Origin: UBA1756 sp045130235
Lineage (GTDB): Bacteria > Bacteroidota > Bacteroidia > Bacteroidales > WCHB1-69
Reading direction: 5' to 3'
NCBI GenBank assembly: GCA_045130235.1
Contig: JBGUPJ010000036.1
Coordinates: 1-64,000, forward strand
Length of the DNA stretch: 64,000 nucleotides
The translations under genes were made by a program, and so were the position numbers. Every line of letters starts with the position of its first letter. Position 1 is the stretch's first letter. Below the pieces are notes generated by a model. It ran no database searches and was not told the DNA's origin. It saw nothing but the letters and a program-made list of their open reading frames with translations. Shown in pieces: positions 17,507 to 25,488 of the stretch.

Positions 17507-17524
17507 GTTATAGACCAATGTTAC
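17496..17524 (-). promoter_or_regulatory. Putative ECF-type promoter (GTAAC-N17-GTAAGAG)
   Basis: It has the same spacing and similar boxes as GCAAC-N17-GTATAAG upstream of the ECF sigma factor at 56698 (GCAAC 56653-56657, GTATAAG 56675-56681). Because ECF factors often drive their own genes, this short unit may belong to that sigma factor's regulon. That is an inference from one pair of sites. Confidence 0.35.
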
Positions 17525-17593
17525 AAAATTTTGAAAAAAATTTTACGCATCACTATATTAATAACTGATTTTCTTGAAAAATGTTGCCTGAAG

Positions 17594-17615
17594 GGGGCGA
17601 ATAATTATTCGCCCC
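17594..17615. repeat. 22-bp perfect palindromic repeat
   Basis: GGGGCGAATAA followed by its exact reverse complement, in the gap between the LRR gene end and the short transcript. It belongs to the same kind of element as 6614-6635. Confidence 0.75.
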
Positions 17616-17649
17616 TACGGTTTTCATTCTTCGTTTTCTCCCCTAGCAA

Positions 17650-18879
17650 CTATTCCTCCTCGATGTTGAAGCCTTTGAAGGCAGGGTGCGCTTTGTATTC
17701 TTCCACTGTTCCCTTTGGAACAATGATAACGCATTGGGATTTGTCCACGCCATCAAGGATATTCTCACCCCATCTCACACTTTTCAGCCCTTTGCGTTCA
17801 AAATGAATTTCACGAAGGCTATCGCAATCCGACAGGAACCAATCGCCAATTTTGGTCACACGGTTGGGAATACGGATGCTAACAAGGGATTCGCACCCGA
17901 TGAATGCAGCATCTTCAATCGTGGTCACATTATTGGGGAGTTCGATGTGGGTGAGGCTTTCGCAACTGTTGAAAGCCCTGGTTTCCACCTTAATCACCTC
18001 CTTGGGAATGCGGACGTTGGAAAGACGATAGCATTCACGGAATGCGCCGTCCCCGATTTCCTTCACGCCATCGGGAAGATGTACTTCAGTGAGCGTAGTG
18101 CGGCCTTGGAATGCGGCGCTACCAATTCTGGTGATGCCTTCGGGAACGGAAATGCTTTTCACTTGAGGAAGGAGACAGGCTTTCAGCGTACTACGGTTCT
18201 TGGTAAGGAGCATCCCGTTCTCGAAACAGTAGACCGAATGGTCGGCATCCACCACCAATTCCTTCAGATTAAAACAGCAGGCGAAGGCGGCATCTTGAAT
18301 GTTCGTCAAACTTTGAGGTATGGTGAGTGTCGTAAGGCCCGTGCAACCCTCGAAGGCATCCGTGTCAATTTCGTGCAACCCTTCGGGCAATTCCAGTTGT
18401 ATAATACTCTTACAGTCACAGAATGCCACATAACCAATCTTTTTCAAATTCTTAGGCAACTGGATGTCGGTAAGCCTAAAGCAATCTGCGAATGCGTAAT
18501 CCTCGATTTCGGTCACACTATCCGGGATGGTCACACGCAGCAATCTGCCGCAGCCCTCGAATGTGCCGGAAGGTATCACCTTTATCCCATTGGGGAAATC
18601 CACTTCCCCAAGTTCCTCACAACCTAAGAAAACACCATTCCCCATCACGAGAGAACCGTTTTGAGGAAGCTTGACGCTTGTGAGATTCTTGCATTCAGCG
18701 AAGGCCCAGTTCCCAATCTTGATTACACTGTCTGGGATTTCAACATCGGTGATGCTTTCGCAATATTCGAATGCAGCGTTCTCTATGCATTCTATCCCTT
18801 CGGGGATTATAATATGCTCTGAGGCGTTCTTATCGCATGACACGAGAGACTTGCCACGAATGGTAAATGGATTGTTCAT
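17650..18879 (-). CDS. BspA-like leucine-rich repeat protein, no signal peptide
   Basis: A 409-residue protein built of about 14 repeats of the BspA/LRR_5 type (consensus 'IpdsVt.IgdyAF..C..Lt.i.lP'). Examples are IPDSVIKIGNWAFAECKNLT and LPKNLKKIGYVAFCDCKSII. It starts MNNPFTIRGKSLVSC, with no signal peptide or lipobox, unlike surface BspA proteins, so it is probably cytoplasmic or exported by an unconventional route. The last 55 residues (HFERKGLKSVRWGENILDG to the end) form a capping module that is almost the same as the tail of the zincin at 20041-21135. It belongs to the one-strand accessory block. Its function is unknown; a protein-binding scaffold is a guess. Confidence 0.85.
   Translation of the reverse strand: MNNPFTIRGKSLVSCDKNASEHIIIPEGIECIENAAFEYCESITDVEIPDSVIKIGNWAFAECKNLTSVKLPQNGSLVMGNGVFLGCEELGEVDFPNGIKVIPSGTFEGCGRLLRVTIPDSVTEIEDYAFADCFRLTDIQLPKNLKKIGYVAFCDCKSIIQLELPEGLHEIDTDAFEGCTGLTTLTIPQSLTNIQDAAFACCFNLKELVVDADHSVYCFENGMLLTKNRSTLKACLLPQVKSISVPEGITRIGSAAFQGRTTLTEVHLPDGVKEIGDGAFRECYRLSNVRIPKEVIKVETRAFNSCESLTHIELPNNVTTIEDAAFIGCESLVSIRIPNRVTKIGDWFLSDCDSLREIHFERKGLKSVRWGENILDGVDKSQCVIIVPKGTVEEYKAHPAFKGFNIEEE
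17668..17815 (-). repeat. About 148-bp direct repeat encoding a BspA-type tail, copy 1
   Basis: Shares long identical blocks with 20068-20215, for example AACAATGATAACGCATTGGG and CACTTTTCAGCCCTTTGCGT. It encodes the shared C-terminal module of the LRR protein. Confidence 0.8.
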
Positions 18880-18961
18880 TGTTGTAAGTTATTTTTTCTG
18901 GTGTTAGAGTTTTCAAAAAAAAATGGTCATACCTATTTTGCTCTCGCTTTAAGGCACAGTT

Positions 18962-19765
18962 TCACTCTTCGTCAACTTCGGAAATATCCAAGTTGTCTTC
19001 TTTGTTTGTACATATAAATTCTGCCTCTCCGTTCCGGTAAAGGGCCTCGGCTTCTTTTTTTGTTCCGGCCATAACAACATAAGTAGATTGAACGAGTTGG
19101 GCGTGCACCAAGACGAAAACCCTCTCGGCTGGTTTCGGTTCAATAGTTGCAGATTCACTCTGTTTTACTATTATAGGATGCAGTTTTTTCGGCAACTTTT
19201 TCTTGTACGCATCTACGTCATTGTCTGGCACTATTATTTTGGTCAAATTGGAACACTCCATAAAGCAGTTTTTTCCAATCTCTTGAACAGCACCTAAAAA
19301 TGTCACCTCTGTCATATTCTCGCAGCCGCTGAATGCTTCCTCCCCAATCTCGCAAACAGCAGCAGGGATAGTGATTTTAGTAAGACTTTCACAGCAGCAG
19401 AATGCCGCATCACGAATCTTTCTTACAGAAGATGGGATACTGATGTCAGAGAGTGATGAGCAGCCGCTGAATGCAGAATAACCTATCAGTTCAAGTGATT
19501 CGGGCAGTATGACACTGGTGAGATTATCACAACTCATAAAAGCCTCTTCATCAATGGAATAAACAGAATCCGGTAATATTACGACCCCAATATCATCGTT
19601 GAAGCTGAATGATCCGTACTTGACATATTTTGTCCGGGCAGGAATTCTTACGACATAAGGGGCTTCAACATCCCCTTTGTACTGTGCAACAGCATTTGCC
19701 AGCTGTTCGCTGTTGGAAGCCCGAAACACGGGTCTGCCTTCATACATTTCCATTTTCTTTGGCAT
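18962..19765 (-). CDS. BspA-like leucine-rich repeat protein with divergent C-terminal extension, no signal peptide
   Basis: A 267-residue protein. About residues 50-185 are six LRR_5 repeats (LPDSVYSIDEEAFMSCDNLT, LPESLELIGYSAFSGCSSLS, IPSSVRKIRDAAFCCCESLT). The tail of about 75 residues (VFVLVHAQLVQSTYVVMAGT onward) is not repeat-like and I do not recognise it. No signal peptide is seen. It has its own promoter/leader segment (19872-19962), homologous to the one upstream of the gene at 21154. It lies 82 bp upstream of the larger LRR gene on the same strand. Confidence 0.8.
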   Translation of the reverse strand: MPKKMEMYEGRPVFRASNSEQLANAVAQYKGDVEAPYVVRIPARTKYVKYGSFSFNDDIGVVILPDSVYSIDEEAFMSCDNLTSVILPESLELIGYSAFSGCSSLSDISIPSSVRKIRDAAFCCCESLTKITIPAAVCEIGEEAFSGCENMTEVTFLGAVQEIGKNCFMECSNLTKIIVPDNDVDAYKKKLPKKLHPIIVKQSESATIEPKPAERVFVLVHAQLVQSTYVVMAGTKKEAEALYRNGEAEFICTNKEDNLDISEVDEE

Positions 19766-19871
19766 AATTGGATACTTTGCTTTTGTGTTTTTAGATAGTT
19801 CTTATTTCTTCGTCATTTCACCGGTGGCTGTTTCTCGATCACCACACTACCAATTTTGATTTTATTCTATT

Positions 19872-19962
19872 GGGGACTTCTATTTTTACTCTTTTTTTGC
19901 CAACATATCAGACCATGCGAAATCCGTTAGACAAAATCTGAAAAGTTGACGCTGCAAAGTTA
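19872..19962 (-). promoter_or_regulatory. Promoter/leader module, copy 1 (LRR gene)
   Basis: Contains a -7 box TAACTTTG (19955-19962, minus strand) and a leader homologous to 21724-21818. Shared blocks include CAGATTTTGT, AACGGA.TTCGCA.GGTCTG and AGAAGTCCC. It lies in the 275-bp gap upstream of the LRR gene at 18962-19765. Confidence 0.6.
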
Positions 19963-20040
19963 CACATTATTTTCTCATTTCCAACAGTTTAATGATAATA
20001 TTTAGAATTTTATTTATAATGGTAATTCCAACGCCCTGCT

Positions 20041-21135
20041 TCACATCCCGTGCGGCGATTCCTCCACGATCTCGAAGCCTTTGAAGGCGGGGTGTGCTTT
20101 GTACTCTTCCTCTGTCCCCTTGGGAACAATGATAACGCATTGGGATTGGTCCACTCCGTCAAGGATGTTCTCACCCCATTTCACACTTTTCAGCCCTTTG
20201 CGTTCAAAATAAATTAGACGGAGATTTTCGCATTCCGCCTCCTCTTCGCAACCGTCGTCCAGCAAGCAGGACACATTGGCGTATTGGGCAATCAGATTGG
20301 AGGCCTCTTCCTTGTGGTTCTCGTAGAGGTAGGCACCCAGGGCATACGCAGTAGCGTGTTGCGAACGATTTTGATTGCGTTGGGCACGGGCCAACAGGTC
20401 TTGCAGCGCAGCGCCAGCATCTTTGGCGATGGACAACCCCGATGACGCCACACGGTCCAGCAACACTAGCGTGCCGTATTCCGCCATCGTTTCCTCCATA
20501 CATTTCAACGGTTCTTCCCCGCCAGTCCCCACGTGGAAATGGAAGGAATGGAAATATTCGTGGAGCAGGACCTGCCCCATCAGGAGCATCGTTTGGTACG
20601 GATCGTTATGGGCAGACTCCTCGATGGTGTCCACAAAAATCTCCACCTTCGAATCCCGCCCACGGTTGTAGTAGCCACCCATGGGGGCCGCTCTCGTAGG
20701 CTTCACCGGTTGGTCTGACATCTTCTCCAGCTTATCACGCAATAATTCCCACAATTCATGCCATACTCCAAACAAATCCTCATTCTCTTCCGACAATTGA
20801 CAACACCACAGCTTGTACTGGAAATTGTTCATCATCTTCGACAGTTCGGTGAACTCCTTTTCCAGCTCCTCCCGTTTGAGTGATTCGTAACTATCGAATC
20901 GGCCGCCACTATGGCTCAGCACCAGTTTCGTATGCCGCTGGAGGTCTTTGATCTGGAAAAACAGCGACTGCTCCAACGGCATGATAAAGCCGGCCAGGGC
21001 ATTCAGGAAAGTCTTTTCCTCCGGGGTCAGGTCGCGCGGGGGATGTTTCTCGTCGAGGCTGTACTCCAGCATCGGAGCTTCTTCACTGACCGGAACACCA
21101 GGATAGTCGGCGGAGTTATTGGGGAATACGGCCAT
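20041..21135 (-). CDS. HEXXH zinc metalloprotease-like protein fused to a BspA-type C-terminal module
   Basis: A 364-residue protein without signal peptide. Residues about 30-145 are helical. HEYFH (192-196) is a zincin HEXXH motif, and EETMAEYG (Glu215-Glu219) could supply the third zinc ligand 19-23 residues later, as in gluzincins. Residues about 305-360 (RLIYFERKGLKSVKWGENIL, then VPKGTEEEYKAHPAFKGFEI) match the tail of the LRR protein at 17650. The underlying DNA (20068-20215) is a direct repeat of that gene's end, so the gene looks chimeric. I know of no family with this layout. It follows the unknown gene at 21154 by 18 bp and is probably co-transcribed with it. Confidence 0.75.
   Translation of the reverse strand: MAVFPNNSADYPGVPVSEEAPMLEYSLDEKHPPRDLTPEEKTFLNALAGFIMPLEQSLFFQIKDLQRHTKLVLSHSGGRFDSYESLKREELEKEFTELSKMMNNFQYKLWCCQLSEENEDLFGVWHELWELLRDKLEKMSDQPVKPTRAAPMGGYYNRGRDSKVEIFVDTIEESAHNDPYQTMLLMGQVLLHEYFHSFHFHVGTGGEEPLKCMEETMAEYGTLVLLDRVASSGLSIAKDAGAALQDLLARAQRNQNRSQHATAYALGAYLYENHKEEASNLIAQYANVSCLLDDGCEEEAECENLRLIYFERKGLKSVKWGENILDGVDQSQCVIIVPKGTEEEYKAHPAFKGFEIVEESPHGM
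20068..20215 (-). repeat. About 148-bp direct repeat encoding a BspA-type tail, copy 2
   Basis: Second copy of the segment at 17668-17815, here forming the 3' end of the zincin gene. Identity is high at DNA level, with mainly third-position changes. Confidence 0.8.
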
Positions 21136-21153
21136 TGTGTAATTATAATAGTC

Positions 21154-21690
21154 TCAAATCAACCGATAGAAATTCCCCATCATAACCTTAAATTCACTTC
21201 TATTGGAATCCTCCAACTTTTCAATGAACATCTTCACGTCGTTTTCCCAGTCCATATCTTTGATCACCAGCAAGACAAAACCACTAAAGTCAAGTTTCTC
21301 TTGTTTGGCAAGCTGTTTCAAATCCCAGCAATTCTTAAACATATTGATGTCCACTACATTGATAACCAACAACCCCTGTTTAACCTTGCCGGCTTCGGCG
21401 ACAAGCCTCTTCCACAAGGCGTATTCGTCACCGTCAACTTCGTTGTTGAGTGGCCACGAACTGTCAATTGTAATCTCGTTGACCTTCCCATTCTGCTTCA
21501 GCACATCATATTTCAGATGCTCTTTTGCAAAATTGGAATCCAAGTGGATGCCATCATCCGTGACAATGACTCCCTTACGGGAACCTGCTTGATTCCATGG
21601 GATATTCCCCATAATGATGTCGTGCATTCTTGCCAAGACGGAAGCCACTTTCGCCTTGTACGCTTCTTTTTTTTCAATTGAATCACTCAT
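21154..21690 (-). CDS. Protein of unknown function
   Basis: A 178-residue soluble protein (starts MSDSIEKKEAYKAKVASVLA), with no signal peptide or membrane segment and a mixed alpha/beta look. A conserved-looking segment is GLLVINVVDINMFKNCWDLK. I do not recognise a family. It is the first gene of a probable operon with the zincin (18-bp gap) and is preceded by a leader homologous to that of the LRR gene at 18962. A role alongside the zincin, such as regulator, inhibitor or substrate, is possible but not shown. Confidence 0.6.
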   Translation of the reverse strand: MSDSIEKKEAYKAKVASVLARMHDIIMGNIPWNQAGSRKGVIVTDDGIHLDSNFAKEHLKYDVLKQNGKVNEITIDSSWPLNNEVDGDEYALWKRLVAEAGKVKQGLLVINVVDINMFKNCWDLKQLAKQEKLDFSGFVLLVIKDMDWENDVKMFIEKLEDSNRSEFKVMMGNFYRLI

Positions 21691-21723
21691 AATGGTCTGT
21701 TTTTAATTCTGAGAAATCTTTTT

Positions 21724-21818
21724 ATGGGACTTCTAATTCAAATCTTTAATTTTTCTTGTCGCATCTCCAGACCTTGCGAAGTCCGTTAAACAAAATCTGA
21801 AAATATGGCATTGCAAAA
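21724..21818 (-). promoter_or_regulatory. Promoter/leader module, copy 2 (unknown gene-zincin operon)
   Basis: Homologous to 19872-19962. The -7 region is degenerate here (GTTTTTGCAATG on the minus strand). The AGAAGTCCC-like block lies 30-odd bases before the start codon. Confidence 0.55.
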
Positions 21819-21890
21819 ACAACAAATTTATCTTTATGTTGGAGAGTCCATAACTATTTAATTGACAATAAGTGATTTTACCCAAATATC

Positions 21891-23243
21891 TTACTCGGCA
21901 TCACCATCATCATCTTCATAATAATCCTTATACACAGCAGTGTTTTCTATCTTATTTTCGCCTTTGTTTGTTGACATCGGTTTTATGCCAAGTTCCTCCA
22001 ATTGTTTTGCCTGTTGCATCAGCCCGCCATCTTTGTTTCCAAGATCTTTGCTGAGTTGCTGGCATTCCTTTTGGGCTGCACCAATATTTTTATTGATATT
22101 ATCCACCTTAGTTAAAATCTGGTATATTTTGTCGTATATCAGACGTCCGCGTTTTGCTATTTTCGAGACATTCCGTTCCTGCTGTTCTGTCTTCCAGATG
22201 TTGCGCACAACAAACAAGATAGGGATAAGATTCCAAGGAGTTACTATTGAGATATTCTTATCTGCAGCATATTGGAAAAGATCAACATCGGAGTATTGCT
22301 GTGCTGCCGTCATCGCCGACTCTACAGGTGAGAACATCAGAACAAAACCGGGATTATCGTACTCTTTGTTCTCCTGATATTTTTTAGACGCAAGATTTGT
22401 AATTTGAGCTTTTACGGCGTTGGCATGCTCTTTGAGACAATTTATACGTTCGGTTTCGTTGGCTGCATGAAAGCTACGTTCATAGGCCGTCAGATTGGTC
22501 TTGGCATCAATGATAATGCATTTGTTGCCCGGCAGGTGTACCAAACAGTCGGGACGATTTTGTCCGGATGTGGAGTTCTGCGCGGAGACTTGCATGGTGT
22601 ACCCCATCTCACCTTCGGGAATGCCGGCAATTTCCAGCACTCGCGCCAATTGTGATTCGCCCCATCTTCCTTGTACGCCATTGCCCCCTTTGAACACATT
22701 GGCGAGATGGCTGGTCTCCGTACAAAGCTCTTTATTCATGTTTTTCAGAGTAGAAATCTGTGAGGTGAGATCAACATTCACTTGTTCCTTAGTTTTCTTC
22801 AATTCTTCTTGCATTGACCTCAACGATTCCCGCAAAGGTTCTAACACCTCGGAGTTTCTTTTCTCAAAACCGCTTTCTTTCTCGTCCATCAACTTCTTCG
22901 CAATCTCGCCAAACTCGACTTGCATTTTATTGTACCACACCTCCATATCCTGCATACGTTCTTTCAGCTCTTCTTCTTTGCCTTTTGCATTGGCCTCTGA
23001 ATTGCCCAGTTCGCGGGTCAAATTATCCATCTTTTTATGGAGTTCTCGGTTTTCTTCATAAACACGATCCAACTCCTGCTGTTTAGACTCGAGCTGTGCC
23101 TGTGTTCGTGTCAGCATTTCTTTTACTTCCTGCGATTTGCCGGAGGATCCGCTTTTTCTATACATAATGATGATAGTTGCAATAACAGCTAATGCAACCA
23201 CGACAATTGTAATGATAATTACGGTAAGGTTCATAGTATTCAT
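21891..23243 (-). CDS. rmuC: DNA recombination protein RmuC
   Basis: A 450-residue RmuC. The N-terminal membrane helix (about residues 5-27, LTVIIITIVVVALAVIATII) is followed by a coiled coil (about 35-150) and the RmuC nuclease-like domain. That domain contains GVQGRWGESQLARVLE, NRPDCLVHLPGNKCIIIDAK and ETERINCLKEHANAVK. RmuC limits DNA inversions and rearrangements in E. coli. The start could be the ATG three codons later (23234). It lies inside the accessory block and shares its upstream segment (23287-23370) with the unrelated gene at 24109-24885, which is unexpected for a housekeeping gene. Confidence 0.93.
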   Translation of the reverse strand: MNTMNLTVIIITIVVVALAVIATIIIMYRKSGSSGKSQEVKEMLTRTQAQLESKQQELDRVYEENRELHKKMDNLTRELGNSEANAKGKEEELKERMQDMEVWYNKMQVEFGEIAKKLMDEKESGFEKRNSEVLEPLRESLRSMQEELKKTKEQVNVDLTSQISTLKNMNKELCTETSHLANVFKGGNGVQGRWGESQLARVLEIAGIPEGEMGYTMQVSAQNSTSGQNRPDCLVHLPGNKCIIIDAKTNLTAYERSFHAANETERINCLKEHANAVKAQITNLASKKYQENKEYDNPGFVLMFSPVESAMTAAQQYSDVDLFQYAADKNISIVTPWNLIPILFVVRNIWKTEQQERNVSKIAKRGRLIYDKIYQILTKVDNINKNIGAAQKECQQLSKDLGNKDGGLMQQAKQLEELGIKPMSTNKGENKIENTAVYKDYYEDDDGDAE

Positions 23244-23286
23244 AACTCAAGCGATCTTAATTATTCTTTCATTTTCTTAAAAACAC

Positions 23287-23370
23287 TATTGGGGGCTTTT
23301 TCCCCATTTTCACGCTACAAAAATACGAAAACCATCTCGTTTTCGCATCATTTGCTAATAGCAAAAAAAC
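23287..23370 (-). promoter_or_regulatory. Promoter/leader module, copy 3 (rmuC)
   Basis: Contains a -7 box TATTTTTG (23318-23325, minus strand), the block TAGCGTGAAAA and, upstream, a small palindrome TTTGCTAATAGCAAA. All three features recur at 24958-25039. Confidence 0.6.
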
Positions 23371-24096
23371 TCACTCCCATTCTTCCTCCGGGTCGTACAC
23401 CAGCTCGCCGATGTAGAGACCGACATGATTCCCCTCCTCATTCCTGAGGGCGATAAAGATGCCCTTCTCGTCCACATCCACCGTATAGTACCGCCCACCA
23501 AACATCATCATGAACTCGGCACAGTCGGGCAACTGTTCCAAAAAATCACCCAACTTGATGAATTTCGTATCCTCTTCTCGATCAAAGCACAAACAGAGTT
23601 TGCCATGACGCCACTGCAGACTGTTGACACGAACCGCCATCTTCCGGCTCCTTGATGCTGCCGCCACCTTGTAGTCGAGGAACTTATCCCAACCCTTCTT
23701 CTTCAAATCCGCCACCATCTCTTGCGTGGTGAGCAGCCGCACATCCCTGTCCATCAAAAACTCACAAAACTCCTCCTCCTCATTGTAGCGGAAGATGGAA
23801 CCCTCTGCGTTCGGCTCAAGGTTGCGCATCTCCCACCCGTCCTGAATCACCACACAAAGCGTCGCATCCACCCTGCGGAGCATCGCCAGCAGGTCGTCCG
23901 CTCTGGCCGCACGCCTCCTCCGCCCCGTCGTCTCCAAGATGGCGATGTCCTTCCGCAGTTTGATGCCCTCCACAAACATATCGTGGCCGTCGTCGTTGAG
24001 GTATTCCAAGAAAATGCCCGGGGCCTTCTCCACAATCCGTTCCAGATCCTGTACAATCTGTCCTACGGTAGCGTCGGGTTGGTACAACAATTTCAT
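23371..24096 (-). CDS. Protein of unknown function
   Basis: A 241-residue soluble acidic protein (starts MKLLYQPDATVGQIVQDLER) without signal peptide. Two alpha/beta halves seem likely: 1-125 with FLEYLNDDGHDMFVEGIKLR, and 150-241 ending in ELVYDPEEEWE. I do not recognise it. It starts 12 bp after the gene at 24109 ends, so the two form an operon. The stop lies right next to the palindrome at the outer end of the rmuC promoter module. Confidence 0.6.
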   Translation of the reverse strand: MKLLYQPDATVGQIVQDLERIVEKAPGIFLEYLNDDGHDMFVEGIKLRKDIAILETTGRRRRAARADDLLAMLRRVDATLCVVIQDGWEMRNLEPNAEGSIFRYNEEEEFCEFLMDRDVRLLTTQEMVADLKKKGWDKFLDYKVAAASRSRKMAVRVNSLQWRHGKLCLCFDREEDTKFIKLGDFLEQLPDCAEFMMMFGGRYYTVDVDEKGIFIALRNEEGNHVGLYIGELVYDPEEEWE

Positions 24097-24108
24097 ACTC
24101 AGTGGGAT

Positions 24109-24885
24109 TTAATGTTTCCTAATATGAACAAACACGCCTTTGCCGTAATCAGTGCCGTATGCACTGATGTTCACAATCTGATAACCATACTTGTCGTATG
24201 GCCTGATAGAGGAGCCTCCACTGCCTTTTTCCAACACCAGCTCATTAGGCAGACTGTCGAAGGCTTCTTCTTCGGAGTAGTACATTTTGCAAGAAAGGAA
24301 ATACTCCTTCAGACGTCTGTCAATCTCTTCCACAGAAACCGTTTTCCAGTCCACATCAGGGAATGTCTGTTCTGAAATACTTTCTTTGATAGCATCCGAC
24401 GCCACTCGATAATTCCAATCCACATAGTGAGTCGGCAAGCCGACAATGCGATCGTATTTATTGCCCACTGGCACTTTATTGCGACCACTGACTTGCAGAT
24501 AAAACTCTTCCTTGACTTTTGTATTGATTTGCATTCTCCACTTAAGTTCCTTGACATCAGCCAGTTCACGTTTAAGAATCTCTCCCAATGTCACATCCTT
24601 CGGTACCATCTCATCCTCTTCCACATAACCCGGGACACGGGCAATCCCTTGATGAAAATAGCAGTTGCTCCCGTAGAGAATCATCTCGTCACAACCTTCC
24701 ATTTCGTCTTCCGTGTGCGAAAGGATTTCTTCCACCACCTTACGGTCCTCTTCGTGCTTGCTCCACTTATTGACCAACAATTGCTGACCTTCGGCAAAGG
24801 TGTTGACGTGACCGATAATGCTGCGCCCGGAGTCGCCGAAAAAATCGTCATCCCATACTACAAATTTTGTTTTCTTTTCTTTCAT
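24109..24885 (-). CDS. Protein of unknown function
   Basis: A 258-residue soluble, acidic protein (starts MKEKKTKFVVWDDDFFGDSG), with no signal peptide or membrane segment. The N-terminus FVVWDDD and the following SIIGHVNTFAEGQ look like a strand and loop but match no family I know. The C-terminus is FVHIRKH. It is first in a two-gene operon with the gene at 23371, in the accessory block transcribed on the minus strand. Confidence 0.6.
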   Translation of the reverse strand: MKEKKTKFVVWDDDFFGDSGRSIIGHVNTFAEGQQLLVNKWSKHEEDRKVVEEILSHTEDEMEGCDEMILYGSNCYFHQGIARVPGYVEEDEMVPKDVTLGEILKRELADVKELKWRMQINTKVKEEFYLQVSGRNKVPVGNKYDRIVGLPTHYVDWNYRVASDAIKESISEQTFPDVDWKTVSVEEIDRRLKEYFLSCKMYYSEEEAFDSLPNELVLEKGSGGSSIRPYDKYGYQIVNISAYGTDYGKGVFVHIRKH

Positions 24886-24957
24886 AATTTATGCGGTTTT
24901 AATTTTGATTAATATTTTACACAGATTTATTTTCATATTCGTTGCCACCAATGTCTA

Positions 24958-25039
24958 TTATGGGCCTAATTTTCACGCTGCAATATTACGAAGACTTTCC
25001 CCCTTTACGCATGATTTGCTAATAGCAAAAAAAAATCCC
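24958..25039 (-). promoter_or_regulatory. Promoter/leader module, copy 4 (unknown two-gene operon)
   Basis: Homologous to 23287-23370: the shared blocks are TTTTCACGCT, CATGATTTGCTAATAGCAAA and the A-rich end. The -7 box is TAATATTG (24981-24988, minus strand). Confidence 0.55.
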
Positions 25040-25044
25040 ATTCT

Positions 25045-25102
25045 CAAATGCTCACGCAGTGAGCATCAAATCCGCAAATGCGAACGCAGTGAGCAACAAA
25101 TC
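25045..25102. repeat. Two-copy tandem repeat, 30-bp period
   Basis: Copies at 25045-25072 and 25075-25102 share CAAATGC, ACGCAGTGAGCA and CAAATC. Each contains a partial palindrome (CTCACGCAGTGAG in copy 1). Confidence 0.65.
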
Positions 25103-25213
25103 TTTCAAATGGCGAATAATATTCCAAAAATTTTTCGTACTTTAGCGGCCGTATTATGTGAAAAATCAAAATATTGATAATCAACTTATTAAAAAACTTA
25201 AATTCTAAACATT

Positions 25214-25435
25214 ATGGCATTTAAAGGAGCTTTAGTCATTGACACGGAAAAGTGCAAAGGCTGCGCTGTGTGCATCACCGGATGCCCGAACAACTGCATC
25301 GCACTTTCCAAACATGTAAATGCAAAGGGTTACAACTACCTTGAAATGGTGAACGAAGATGCTTGTATCGGCTGCGCCAGCTGCGCTGTGATCTGTCCCG
25401 ACGGCGTCATCGAGGTTTATCGCGCCAAGGAGTAG
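25214..25435 (+). CDS. 2-oxoacid:ferredoxin oxidoreductase, delta (2x[4Fe-4S] ferredoxin) subunit
   Basis: A 73-residue ferredoxin-like subunit with two CX2CX2CX3C clusters: CKGCAVCITGCP (about 14-25) and CIGCASCAVICP (about 54-65). It passes electrons from the catalytic subunit to ferredoxin. It is the first gene of a delta-alpha-beta-gamma operon in which all four subunits lie close together. The order is that of the Vor/Kor-type enzymes of Bacteroidota. Confidence 0.92.
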   Translation: MAFKGALVIDTEKCKGCAVCITGCPNNCIALSKHVNAKGYNYLEMVNEDACIGCASCAVICPDGVIEVYRAKE

Positions 25436-25488
25436 TCCCTCAATTTTCATCTGAATCAAAAATCAATTAACAACTAAACAATTTCAAA

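Larger units (their letters stand above)
24886..25213. other. 328-bp gap: divergent control region of the accessory block and the oxidoreductase operon
   Basis: Holds promoter/leader module copy 4 (24958-25039) for the minus-strand gene and a two-copy tandem repeat (25045-25102). A weak -7-like TACTTTAG (25139-25146) may serve the plus-strand ferredoxin gene. No other coding signal is visible. Confidence 0.5.

Noticed and set aside
21891..23243. RmuC as part of a defence system in the accessory block
   Set aside because: RmuC is a common chromosomal protein with a known link to recombination; its place in the block and shared leader are noted, but nothing shows an antiphage role.
25045..25102. 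Possible CRISPR-like array (30-bp period)
   Set aside because: Only two units, no spacers, and the units adjoin with a 2-bp gap. No cas genes in the window.
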